The position numbers and the translations under genes were made by a program. Below the pieces are notes generated by a model. That model worked only from the letters and a program-made list of their open reading frames with translations, made no database searches and was not told the origin of the DNA. A stretch of DNA of 8,644 bases, taken from positions 1 through 8,644 of the forward strand of contig JBQNAL010000033.1 in the NCBI GenBank assembly GCA_052170475.1. Reading direction: 5' to 3'. Below, one piece after another: positions 1-5,923 of the stretch. Position 1 is the stretch's first letter. Each line of letters starts with the position of its first letter. The DNA comes from CAJPQU01 sp052170475 (lineage in GTDB: Bacteria > Bacillota > Negativicutes > Selenomonadales > Selenomonadaceae).

Positions 1-30
1 AGCAGTCATGTCTCAAATTGCGCATGAAAA

Positions 31-85
31 AAGGTGGGAGAAAAATTTTTCTCCCTCCCTTGACCACAACATTTGACAAAGAGCC
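31..85 (-). mobile_element. Terminal inverted repeat of an ISL3-like IS (left copy, truncated by window edge)
   Basis: Read on the minus strand from position 85 leftwards, the sequence begins GGCTCTTTGTCAAATG, which resembles the GGCTCTTTGTCAA-type ends of ISL3-family insertion sequences (family recalled, not searched). The 25 bp at 61-85 are identical to the reverse complement of 8590-8614, and identity continues to position 36, 50 bp in all. Inside the repeat, 31-60 is an imperfect palindrome built on GGGAG-A5-T5-CTCCC. The IS body would extend left of the window, so no transposase is visible. The outer end at 85 abuts the terminator stem starting at 86. Positions 1-30 show no recognisable coding sequence. 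A MITE or another short repeat with similar ends is possible. Confidence 0.65.
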
Positions 86-134
86 ATAAAATAACCCCCG
101 CGTTCTCTTGGGGAGGACGCGGGGGTTATTTTAT
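86..134. terminator. Bidirectional intrinsic terminator
   Basis: Two perfect 17-bp arms (86-102 and 118-134) flank a 15-nt loop. The stem core is CCCCCGCG/CGCGGGGG, and the outer part is ATAAAATAA/TTATTTTAT, so a U-rich tail follows the GC-rich stem on either strand. It closes the minus-strand genes to its right and could also stop transcription coming from the left IS. The TAA stop of the 85-residue ORF (126-128) lies within the right arm. Confidence 0.85.
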
Positions 135-383
135 GTTCCGATAAACCTCTTGGAGGGTATGGCGCTGCAATTCCTGTTCAAAGGCGCGCTGGACAGCGTG
201 CAGGGATTCGTCTAAGGCGCGGTGGATATTTTTTTCCACCGCGCAGGCGGGGTGGGGGTGTTCATGGAAGCGAAAGAGGGGGTCGTCACTTCTTCCTGTC
301 AGCCCACCAAAATACGGCCGGCACATTTGAAAAGCACTGTGCCGGCCGTCGTCAAGAAGGCGCGGCCGCATATTCGGCGGCAT
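126..383 (-). CDS. Small hypothetical protein, 85 aa (doubtful)
   Basis: No family is recognised. The ATG at 383 lies 14 bp after the lipoprotein stop and has an AAGGAG at 386-391, but the spacing is only about 3 nt. The C-terminal 40 residues (about 47-84) look like a charged amphipathic helix, with segments such as EKNIHRALDESLHAVQ and FEQELQRHTLQEVYR. The stop falls inside the terminator arm, which fits a last gene of an operon. Against it, a 12-bp perfect hairpin at 314-349 followed by ATTTT on the same strand lies inside the frame and may be the lipoprotein gene's own terminator. It could also be the tail of a decayed gene. Confidence 0.35.
   Translation of the reverse strand: MPPNMRPRLLDDGRHSAFQMCRPYFGGLTGRSDDPLFRFHEHPHPACAVEKNIHRALDESLHAVQRAFEQELQRHTLQEVYRNIK
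314..349 (-). terminator. Hairpin, possible terminator of the lipoprotein gene
   Basis: Perfect 12-bp arms ACGGCCGGCACA (314-325) and TGTGCCGGCCGT (338-349) flank a 12-nt spacer. On the minus strand the stem is followed by ATTTTGG, a short and weak U-tract. On the plus strand no T-run follows. It lies 49 bp beyond the lipoprotein stop, so it could attenuate or end that transcript. The overlap with the 85-residue ORF leaves its role uncertain. Confidence 0.45.
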
Positions 384-397
384 TTTCTCCTTGGCTG

Positions 398-952
398 TTA
401 TGTTTGGTGGCGTTCATTCGGGATCATTTCAAAGGTGACGGTTCGGTCGCCGCCGCCGTCGAAGATTTCCACGCCTTCGTCGATGTGGCCGATCGGGATG
501 CATTCAACTTCTTCCCCATTTTGCTCATACAGGATGACGAAGCTGCCCCGGGGCGGCCAGTAGATGATGTCGCCGACTTCGTAGCGGTCGCGTCGGGCGC
601 CGGCTTCCGGCAGGCCGCCCGCCCCGTAGTGGTAGCACATTTCCCGATCATAGAGGTTTTTCATGGGAAGAGACAGGGGAAGTTGCCCCAAAAAGGAGAG
701 TACCGTCCGATTGTGTTCGATGTTCGCCGTCATGACTTTGCCGTCCACTGTGATCTTGAGCTTGACCAAAGAAATGTCAATCGGTTCGGGTGCAATTCTG
801 GGCGCGGCGTTCGCGGTCTTCGCAGTTTTGACGGGCTTGTCGGTTGGTTTTGCCGGAGACTCCGCTTCCTTGGCGCTTTCGCCGCAGCCGGTGACGGCGA
901 GTACGGTGAGCGCAGTTAAGAGCGCGGCGGCGCGTTTCATCATGGATTTCAT
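398..952 (-). CDS. Lipoprotein with cyclophilin-like fold domain
   Basis: This is a 184-residue predicted secreted lipoprotein. The N-terminus is basic (MKSMMKR), followed by a hydrophobic stretch and the lipobox VTGC with acylated Cys23. A Lys/Thr/Pro/Ala-rich linker runs to about residue 58. The C-terminal part (about 63-177) matches by eye the small cyclophilin-like fold family (cyclophil_like): a beta-rich start (KLKITVDGKVMTANI), the LPLSLPM segment, then YEVGDIIYWPPRGSFVILYEQ and IGHIDEG. Despite the fold name, members are not established as prolyl isomerases, so no activity is assigned. The ATG at 952 is chosen because AGGAG at 962-966 sits 9 nt upstream; an in-frame TTG at 961 abuts the AGGAG and is unlikely. 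It is the last confident gene of the minus-strand run, and no clear promoter of its own was found in 962-1010. Confidence 0.85.
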   Translation of the reverse strand: MKSMMKRAAALLTALTVLAVTGCGESAKEAESPAKPTDKPVKTAKTANAAPRIAPEPIDISLVKLKITVDGKVMTANIEHNRTVLSFLGQLPLSLPMKNLYDREMCYHYGAGGLPEAGARRDRYEVGDIIYWPPRGSFVILYEQNGEEVECIPIGHIDEGVEIFDGGGDRTVTFEMIPNERHQT

Positions 953-1007
953 CAGGGTCAACTCCTTTTCGTTTTGTTTGTCTTTTGGCGCGAGAACGTG
1001 CGTGTGG

Positions 1008-1142
1008 CTATTTCCACTGTGTCAGCCATCGCTCGGCGGCCGCCGCGATTGTAGCGTAGAGGCCGAGGACGCGGAAGAGCAGCAGGAGGTAGAGGGGCGC
1101 ATCGCCTTGGATGGCGGGGGTGGCGAAGATCGGGTTTCCACT
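1008..1142 (-). pseudogene. C-terminal remnant of a membrane protein
   Basis: Directly after the peptidase stop, and in the same frame, an open frame of 44 codons runs to TAG at 1008-1010. It reads SGNPIFATPAIQGD, then a hydrophobic segment APLYLLLLFRVLGLYATIAA, then ERWLTQWK. It has no ATG, GTG or TTG start and no ribosome binding site. One transmembrane helix followed by a short charged tail looks like the end of a membrane protein whose 5' part has been lost. The parent family is not recognised. Chance openness of a GC-rich frame is the alternative. It fills most of the 962-1142 gap, in which I see no other gene. Confidence 0.4.
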
Positions 1143-1754
1143 TTATCCTTCATGATTGTCGATGACTTTTTTAGACGAGCCCTCTACGATAATCGCTTGT
1201 GCGTTATTGATCGGACACAACTCCAAATGGGAAAATTCTTCTGCAATCTGAGCCGTCACTTTCTTAAACGGCGAGGTAAGATAATGGGGCAGGACATAGA
1301 AATCGATCAGATGCAGGCCGACATCATCCTTTTGCGAATAATTCCTCGGTTTCTCATCCATCCGTTCAATATATGAAATCGTTGGTGCGCATACAATCGC
1401 TCCGGCCGATTCGCCAATCAGCAGTTTTCCGTTGGACAACTGCTTCTTCAGCAATTCATCGATGCCATTCTTTCGTAATTGGTCGATGAGGAAAAAGGAA
1501 TTACCGCCGGTAAAATAAATCACATCCGCAGTTTCAAAAACGGATTTGACCGCGGCATACTTCTCGCTGGCAATATCCATTTCTGTCACGGCGGCGCCCA
1601 GTTTTTTGAATAATTTCCGCGCGGAACCGACATAGCCCGTATACCCTTCATGAATGGACGCCGTGGGGATGAAAGCGACTTTTTTCCCTTCGATGGCTTC
1701 TTTCATCAAATTTCCTACATTGGAAAAATGTGAGCATAAAAATAATTTCATCAT
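1143..1754 (-). CDS. Peptidase S51 family (peptidase E-like) protein
   Basis: This 203-residue protein belongs to the peptidase E family, cytoplasmic serine peptidases with a class I glutamine-amidotransferase-like fold. The best-known members cleave N-terminal aspartyl dipeptides. The nucleophile elbow is GESAGA with Ser116. FTGGN (81-85) forms the conserved loop before it, and His157 in LPHY is the likely catalytic histidine. A nearby acid such as Glu191 could complete the triad (inference from E. coli PepE). Length is slightly below the roughly 230 residues of E. coli PepE, so substrate specificity is open. An AGGAG ribosome binding site lies 6 nt before the ATG at 1754; a second ATG follows directly. 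The gene appears clearly less GC-rich than its neighbours, with more A/T in third codon positions, which suggests transfer. It lies 156 bp after the macrodomain gene, between two truncated frames. Confidence 0.85.
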   Translation of the reverse strand: MMKLFLCSHFSNVGNLMKEAIEGKKVAFIPTASIHEGYTGYVGSARKLFKKLGAAVTEMDIASEKYAAVKSVFETADVIYFTGGNSFFLIDQLRKNGIDELLKKQLSNGKLLIGESAGAIVCAPTISYIERMDEKPRNYSQKDDVGLHLIDFYVLPHYLTSPFKKVTAQIAEEFSHLELCPINNAQAIIVEGSSKKVIDNHEG

Positions 1755-1912
1755 CCTGTCTCCTTTGCGGCTTCGATTTCGTGGAATTTACTTTCCTCGG
1801 CGTGGGTGATTCCCCTGACGGGGATATATGAGCAACACAAGGGAACTTTGCCGACCGTGTTGGCAAAGTCGACAGCGTGAATGCAGGGGTTGTTCTTTGT
1901 TTCCGGCAGGCT
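1751..1912 (-). pseudogene. C-terminal remnant of a probable hydrolase upstream of the S51 peptidase
   Basis: Between the macrodomain gene and the peptidase, in a frame different from both, an open frame starts within the macrodomain stop region and ends at TGA 1753-1751, overlapping the peptidase ATG as ATGA. The last 53 residues read like a real protein end: CIHAVDFANTVGKVP, then IPVRGITHAEESKF, then HEIEAAKETG. The IPVRGITHAEE stretch recalls the C-terminal VPxxGxSHxxxE region of M20-family metallohydrolases, but this is from memory and weak. No start codon with a ribosome binding site is visible, so it is called a truncated 3' end. The ATGA overlap suggests it was once translationally coupled to the peptidase. 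Confidence 0.4.
1845..1869. repeat. Inverted repeat in the macrodomain-peptidase interval
   Basis: Perfect 8-bp arms ACTTTGCC (1845-1852) and GGCAAAGT (1862-1869) are separated by 9 nt. No T-run follows on either strand, so it is not a canonical terminator. A second small repeat, TCCCC-tgac-GGGGA, lies at 1811-1824. Both fall inside the remnant reading frame and may be RNA processing or pausing structures, or chance. Confidence 0.3.
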
Positions 1913-2696
1913 ATGATAAAAGCCGGTGATAAATCAAAAAATCCTCGTCTTTGAATACGTTGAAAATCACGTTCATCTGACTGCCGGTTTCTTCGTAGTA
2001 TTGCCGAACCGTTTTTACGGCGATTTCGGCTGCCGGTTGGTTGGGGAACAGGAACACACCGGTGGAAATGCAGCAGAAGGCCACGGTGCGGCATCCGTAT
2101 TCAGCGGCCAGCGACAGAGAGGCACGGTAGCAGGAGGCGAGGAGATGTCGATGGGTCTCGGTCAGAGGGCCATCGACGATGGGGCCGACGGTGTGCAGGA
2201 CGTATTTCGCGGGCAGATTGTAGCCGGGGGTGATTTTCGCTCGCCCGGCGGGTTCTTCATTCCCCTGCGCCTGCATGATTTCAAAGCATTTTTCCCGCAG
2301 CTCCACGCCCGCCATGGTGTGGATTTCGTTGTCGATGCAGAAATGATGGGGGACGAAGCAGCCCAGCAGCTGACTGTTGGCGGCATTGACGATGGCGTCC
2401 ACCTTGAGCGTCGTGATGTCTCCTTGCCACAGGATCAGCCGGGGGTCGGCTTTTACCGAGGGGAGATGCTCGCTGTCCGTGACGCCCTTCGCCTCGGTGA
2501 TGGCCGAGAGCACGTCCCGTTCGACCGCATAGAACGCTTCCGGCAGCTTAGACCCGCCGGGGCGTCGCACGTTGCAGAGGGTGCGAAAGAGGTCGAAAGC
2601 GGCGGCTTCGTCTTCCGGCAGGGCATCGGCTGCGTATTCCGGCATTTCTTTTTGCAGCGCCGCGATGAGAAAATGAAGTTGTTCCCGTCTTGTCAT
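1911..2696 (-). CDS. Zinc-type macrodomain protein-ADP-ribose hydrolase (SirTM-linked)
   Basis: This 261-residue protein removes ADP-ribose from proteins and is the expected eraser for the sirtuin encoded just upstream. A helical N-terminal region (about 1-80) precedes the macrodomain (about 85-261). Visible motifs are QGDIT (91-95, Asp93 for the adenine site), VNAANS (103-108), the family-specific GCFVPHHFCIDNEIH (112-126) whose Cys113, His118 and Cys120 match the zinc-binding positions of SirTM-linked macrodomains, and the phosphate loop CISTGVF (209-215). This insertion separates it from MacroD- and YmdB-type proteins. The ATG at 2696 has AAGGAAGGAG 7 nt upstream. It follows the sirtuin by 93 bp on the same strand with no obvious terminator between, so cotranscription is likely. 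Confidence 0.93.
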   Translation of the reverse strand: MTRREQLHFLIAALQKEMPEYAADALPEDEAAAFDLFRTLCNVRRPGGSKLPEAFYAVERDVLSAITEAKGVTDSEHLPSVKADPRLILWQGDITTLKVDAIVNAANSQLLGCFVPHHFCIDNEIHTMAGVELREKCFEIMQAQGNEEPAGRAKITPGYNLPAKYVLHTVGPIVDGPLTETHRHLLASCYRASLSLAAEYGCRTVAFCCISTGVFLFPNQPAAEIAVKTVRQYYEETGSQMNVIFNVFKDEDFLIYHRLLS

Positions 2697-2789
2697 GAGG
2701 CGGCTCCTTCCTTCAGGGGCGCACGTTGCTTCCCCTTCCTATCCATGGTACGGCAAAGATTATCGCGCAGGGCGAAGGCGCTCGCTTTC

Positions 2790-3698
2790 TCAGAGGCGCG
2801 CTAAGAGGTCGCCGATGTCGCCGCTGAGGCACAGGGCTTTATCCCGTATTTCCGGCGGCGCGTAGGCCTCGCCGTAATTCAGGCAGACGTAGGCGGCGTT
2901 CGGCCACTCTTTTGTCATCTGCCAAAAGGGCAGTTTGATGATGCCCGGGGTGTTCTCGCCGACGCCCAATTCTAAAAATACCGTGCGCTGGGCGCAGTGC
3001 CGGTGCAGGTACTCGGCGTAAATGGCGGCGTGGCGGTGGCAGCCCTCGTCCTCGACGAAGGTGTCGTCGATGCGAAGGTTCATCGCCATGGGTTTGTCGC
3101 ATCGGGGGCAATCGGGAAGGAGCGCGGACGGCACAGTCATCTTCGGCGGCGCGTCTTTCGGCGGGCAAAGCGTGCCGCCCTGTATCGTGTACCCTTGCGC
3201 CAACACCATCCGGCGGATGGTGTCCTCGTTATCGTAGGTGGCTTCATGACATGGCTCGCTGCACTGGAACAGACCATAATCCCCTTGGGTATAGAAGAGG
3301 CGTCGCTTATCGAAGCCCGCTTTTTGGAAGCAGTGATCGACGTTTGTGGTGAGGACGAAATAGTCCTTGTCCTTGACGATCCGATAAAGGTGGTCGTAGA
3401 CGGGGCGGGGCGGATCCGTGTAGCGGTTGAGGTAGACGTTTCGGCTCCAATAGGCCCAAAATTCCTCTCGCGTCGCATAGGGATAAAAGCCGCCCGCATA
3501 CATATCGGAAAAGCCGCAACGGCGTGCGAAATCCTCAAAGTAGGTGGAAAACCGCGTCCCGCTGTACGCGTACCCGGCGGAGGTGGAGAGGCCCGCTCCC
3601 GCACCGATCATCACCGCCTCCGCCGACGCTAAGACTTCGCGCAGGCGCAGGATCTCCGCCTCGGTGACGTCGTTTCCTTGTGTGTTCTTTTCCTTCAT
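2790..3698 (-). CDS. sirTM: Class M sirtuin (SirTM), protein ADP-ribosyltransferase
   Basis: This 302-residue protein belongs to the microbial sirtuin class that uses NAD+ mainly to ADP-ribosylate proteins rather than deacetylate them. The NAD+-binding loop is GAGAGLSTSAGY (32-43). The catalytic region is TTNVD (117-121, Asn119) and TQGD (137-140), in which Gln138 replaces the histidine of classical HG-motif sirtuins. This Asn/Gln pair is the hallmark of described SirTM enzymes. Four cysteines (146, 150, 197, 200) fit a structural zinc site. ELGVGENTPGIIKLPFW (243-259) replaces the usual GTSL-type ribose-binding motif. The ATG at 3698 follows GGGAGG closely. A promoter lies at 3746-3774. In described operons SirTM modifies a lipoylated GcvH-L protein after LplA2 acts; neither gene is seen here. 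Confidence 0.93.
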   Translation of the reverse strand: MKEKNTQGNDVTEAEILRLREVLASAEAVMIGAGAGLSTSAGYAYSGTRFSTYFEDFARRCGFSDMYAGGFYPYATREEFWAYWSRNVYLNRYTDPPRPVYDHLYRIVKDKDYFVLTTNVDHCFQKAGFDKRRLFYTQGDYGLFQCSEPCHEATYDNEDTIRRMVLAQGYTIQGGTLCPPKDAPPKMTVPSALLPDCPRCDKPMAMNLRIDDTFVEDEGCHRHAAIYAEYLHRHCAQRTVFLELGVGENTPGIIKLPFWQMTKEWPNAAYVCLNYGEAYAPPEIRDKALCLSGDIGDLLARL

Positions 3699-3745
3699 TG
3701 CGCCCTCCCTTTCCCCGCGCGGTGCAGTTCTGCCTTTCTATGGAA

Positions 3746-3760
3746 ATTGTACGCTACAAT
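3746..3760. promoter_or_regulatory. Palindromic candidate operator over the sirTM -10
   Basis: ATTGTA-cgc-TACAAT is a perfect 6-bp inverted repeat with a 3-bp centre. One arm coincides with the -10 hexamer of the sirTM promoter, a typical position for a repressor operator. No regulator is encoded beside it. Part of the symmetry is inherent in having TACAAT on both strands, so binding is inference. Confidence 0.4.
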
Positions 3761-3774
3761 GAACGGCGTGGCAA
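3746..3774 (-). promoter_or_regulatory. Sigma-70-type promoter of the sirTM run
   Basis: On the minus strand TTGCCA (3774-3769) and TACAAT (3751-3746) are separated by exactly 17 bp, and transcription would start about 40 bp before the sirtuin ATG. Each hexamer differs from consensus by one base. No other good promoter was seen for this strand in the divergent intergenic region. Confidence 0.65.
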
Positions 3775-3859
3775 GCTGGTTTTTCGGCAGGGGCGGCCTT
3801 GCCCGATGGGCGAAGGGGCTTCCTCACGTTTTTTTCATGCGGTCGGCGGGCGATACGCT

Positions 3860-3865
3860 TATAAT
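3860..3865 (+). promoter_or_regulatory. Possible -10 element for the M48 protease gene
   Basis: A consensus TATAAT lies 29 bp before the ATG, so the 5' leader would be short, about 20-25 nt including the AAGGAGG. No convincing -35 hexamer sits 16-18 bp upstream and there is no TGn extension, so the assignment is tentative. Confidence 0.4.
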
Positions 3866-3894
3866 GGAAGAAAACGGCGCAAGGAGGGTGCGGG

Positions 3895-5733
3895 ATGAAA
3901 ATCAAGGGGATGCGGCGGCGCTTGACGGCCGTTTTGACGGCGGGGCTGATGGCGGCGTCGGCCGCCTTTTTTCCCGGGCGTGCCATGGCGGAGGGCGGAG
4001 ATGTTCTAACGGCGCTGGTGGGGATTTTCGGGGCGGCGGGCATGTACGGCGGCTACCTTTCGGCGATGTTGGATGCGGGGAACAACGCCCTTTATCAGGA
4101 GCAGACATTGGCCTATGATCGGCGGGAGAACGGTTCTTCGGAAAATCCGATGGATCGGGCGCTGGTGGATGAGGTCATGGGGCGGCTGGTGAGCCGCGGC
4201 GCCTATGCCATGGACATCCGCTCTCTGCCCTTTCGCTGGCACGTCAATAGCAGCCAGGAGTTCAACGCGGCGTGCTTTCCCACGGATCACGTCACGGTGA
4301 ACGAGGGGTTGATCCGCGGGCTCAATCGGAATGTGGACGAAGTGGCGGCGGTGCTGGGACATGAGATGACGCACGGGCTGAAGCTGCACGCGGCCTATAC
4401 CTATGCTCGGGCGGCGGCGCAGTCCTTCGGGATCAATTTTATCAGCATGGCTACGGGGGCGGTACGCCCTGAGGTTGCCGGGGTGCTGGCGGATTATTCC
4501 GTGGCGAAGAATATCGTTTTGCCGGTGGAGTACGAGGCGGACGAGGGCGGCTTTTATCTTTCTTCCAGCGCGGGCTTTAATCCCGGCGGCGCGGCGGCGG
4601 CGATGGCGCGGATGCGATATTTAGCGGAGCATCCAGAGCATTTTGACCGCAGCTACGGGGCGGATGCCTACGATCACCCGGATACGGATAAGCGCGAGGC
4701 GCGCCTGAGCGAGATGCTGACGGCGTACAGTGCCGGACACGTGACGGTGCGGGATCGGCGGGAGGTTCTCATCGACGGGCAGCCGCTCCTTTCGGCGACG
4801 TACGCCTCTGAGCTTTACGACGATACGCCGGAGCAGGCGTATCTCATCGCCGGAGGATTGGCGCGGGCGTTTCATGATTTCGATACGTTAGCGGCGTGGA
4901 ACTTTCGCCCCGGTGAGAATGGGCGCGTGGACTATCTGACGGAGGATCGGGTCTATGAACCGCTGAAAAAAGCCGTGTCGGCAAACCACGCGGCGGGGCT
5001 GTTGCAATCCCTTGTGACGGCAGCCTACCGTGCGGAAGCGGCGAGCGGTGCGCGCCATGCGCTTCGGGCAGCGGAGGAAAAGCGCGAAGCCGAGCGGGCA
5101 GAACGGCGCGAAAAAGCGCGGGATGCGAGTGAAAAGTTCGTCGAGCGGCTCTACCAGAACGCGGATTGGTACAATGACGTCAATCGCCCGGAGATGGCGC
5201 TTTTCGAAGTGGAACGGGCGCTTTCCTGTGACCGCCACGAAACGAAGGCAGCGGGGCTTTACGCGGTGCGAGGAAGGGCGAAGGCGCTTTTGGGCGATTT
5301 TGCGGCGGCGATGGCGGACTGCGACAAGGCGGTGGAGATGGACGGGCGCGACCCTTACACCTATCTGAATCGAGCCGAGGTCTTTCGGGCGCAGGGAAAG
5401 CCCGACGCGGCCATAGCGGACATCCGGCGGGCGACGGCGGCGAAAGAGGATACGCTGGCCGCGTGGAAGATGGCCGGGGACATCGAGGACGAATTGGGCG
5501 ATAAGGAGGCGGCGATGGAGGATTATCGGCGCTATGTAAAGTTGGCCCCGGAGGCGACGGACATCGGGGACGACTATCTGAGAACCCTTTCCCCGAAGGT
5601 CTGGGAACAGGTGGAAAAAGAGCGGACAAAGGCGCAGGAAGAGGCCGTCAAAGCTGTGGAGGAGAAAAAGGCGGCGCGGGAAAAGGCGAAAGGCGACGCG
5701 AAAGAAACGCCCCCAGTATCAGAGGTGCCGTGA
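3895..5733 (+). CDS. Secreted M48 metalloprotease with C-terminal TPR repeats (BepA-like)
   Basis: This is a 612-residue zinc metalloprotease predicted to act in the periplasm. A signal peptide (basic MKIKGMRRR, hydrophobic TAVLTAGLMAASAAFF) probably ends after AMA at residue 32. The M48 domain has HEMTH at 156-160, with His156, Glu157 and His160. EYEAD at 212-216 supplies the third zinc ligand Glu212, and HPDTDKREARL (261-271) is the conserved downstream family motif. A charged, coiled-coil-like stretch (about 385-415) leads into at least three TPR units (about 452-553). The tail (575-605) is rich in Glu, Lys and Ala. Domain order matches E. coli BepA, an outer-membrane assembly protease/chaperone of about 487 residues; the extra length lies in the linker and tail. 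AAGGAGG at 3881-3887 is 7 nt before the ATG. It is divergent from sirTM. Confidence 0.9.
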   Translation: MKIKGMRRRLTAVLTAGLMAASAAFFPGRAMAEGGDVLTALVGIFGAAGMYGGYLSAMLDAGNNALYQEQTLAYDRRENGSSENPMDRALVDEVMGRLVSRGAYAMDIRSLPFRWHVNSSQEFNAACFPTDHVTVNEGLIRGLNRNVDEVAAVLGHEMTHGLKLHAAYTYARAAAQSFGINFISMATGAVRPEVAGVLADYSVAKNIVLPVEYEADEGGFYLSSSAGFNPGGAAAAMARMRYLAEHPEHFDRSYGADAYDHPDTDKREARLSEMLTAYSAGHVTVRDRREVLIDGQPLLSATYASELYDDTPEQAYLIAGGLARAFHDFDTLAAWNFRPGENGRVDYLTEDRVYEPLKKAVSANHAAGLLQSLVTAAYRAEAASGARHALRAAEEKREAERAERREKARDASEKFVERLYQNADWYNDVNRPEMALFEVERALSCDRHETKAAGLYAVRGRAKALLGDFAAAMADCDKAVEMDGRDPYTYLNRAEVFRAQGKPDAAIADIRRATAAKEDTLAAWKMAGDIEDELGDKEAAMEDYRRYVKLAPEATDIGDDYLRTLSPKVWEQVEKERTKAQEEAVKAVEEKKAAREKAKGDAKETPPVSEVP

Positions 5734-5815
5734 CATCTTGCCTTCCTTTGCCATGAAGGGAGGCGTCGAACACTCACATTTTTGGCAGCGAAAAGGCGTA
5801 TGTTTCCCGCGCCTG

Positions 5816-5844
5816 TTGTGCCGAGCGTCATCAAGTGCTATAAT
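5816..5844 (+). promoter_or_regulatory. Extended -10 promoter of the GGDEF gene
   Basis: TATAAT at 5839-5844 is preceded by TGC (TGn extension). TTGTGC at 5816-5821 stands 17 bp upstream as a weak -35. It gives a leader of about 70 nt before the TTG start and shows that the gene need not depend on readthrough from the protease gene. Confidence 0.65.
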
Positions 5845-5923
5845 GGGACTATCGGGCAGGCATTCTATTCTTGCCATATTTCGAGTGCCGGTTGATCCAT
5901 TTCAAACGAAAGGAGCATGGCCG

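Noticed and set aside
404..1376. Long plus-strand frames opposite the lipoprotein and peptidase genes
   Set aside because: They are antisense to a gene with a lipobox and a cyclophilin-like domain and to the S51 peptidase. No ribosome binding site or family match was seen.
1926..2804. 292-residue plus-strand open frame opposite the macrodomain gene
   Set aside because: It is the antisense of a clearly homologous macrodomain gene and has no recognisable domain. GC-rich third positions on the real strand create such long shadow frames.
3789..3836. T7 run with small upstream hairpins (GAAG/CTTC, GCCC/GGGC) in the divergent intergenic region
   Set aside because: The stems are only 4 bp and not adjacent to the T-run, and no gene in this orientation ends here. 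I see nothing else in 3699-3894 beyond the promoters listed.
5741..5763. Possible terminator after the M48 protease gene
   Set aside because: CCTTCCTT can pair with AAGGGAGG around a 7-nt loop, but one pair is G-U and no T-run follows the stem.
5738..5923. N-terminal extension of the GGDEF protein from a TTG at 5738
   Set aside because: It starts 5 bp after the protease stop without a suitable ribosome binding site, lies before the extended -10 promoter, and adds 62 residues unlike the family. The TTG at 5924 has AAAGGAG at ideal spacing.
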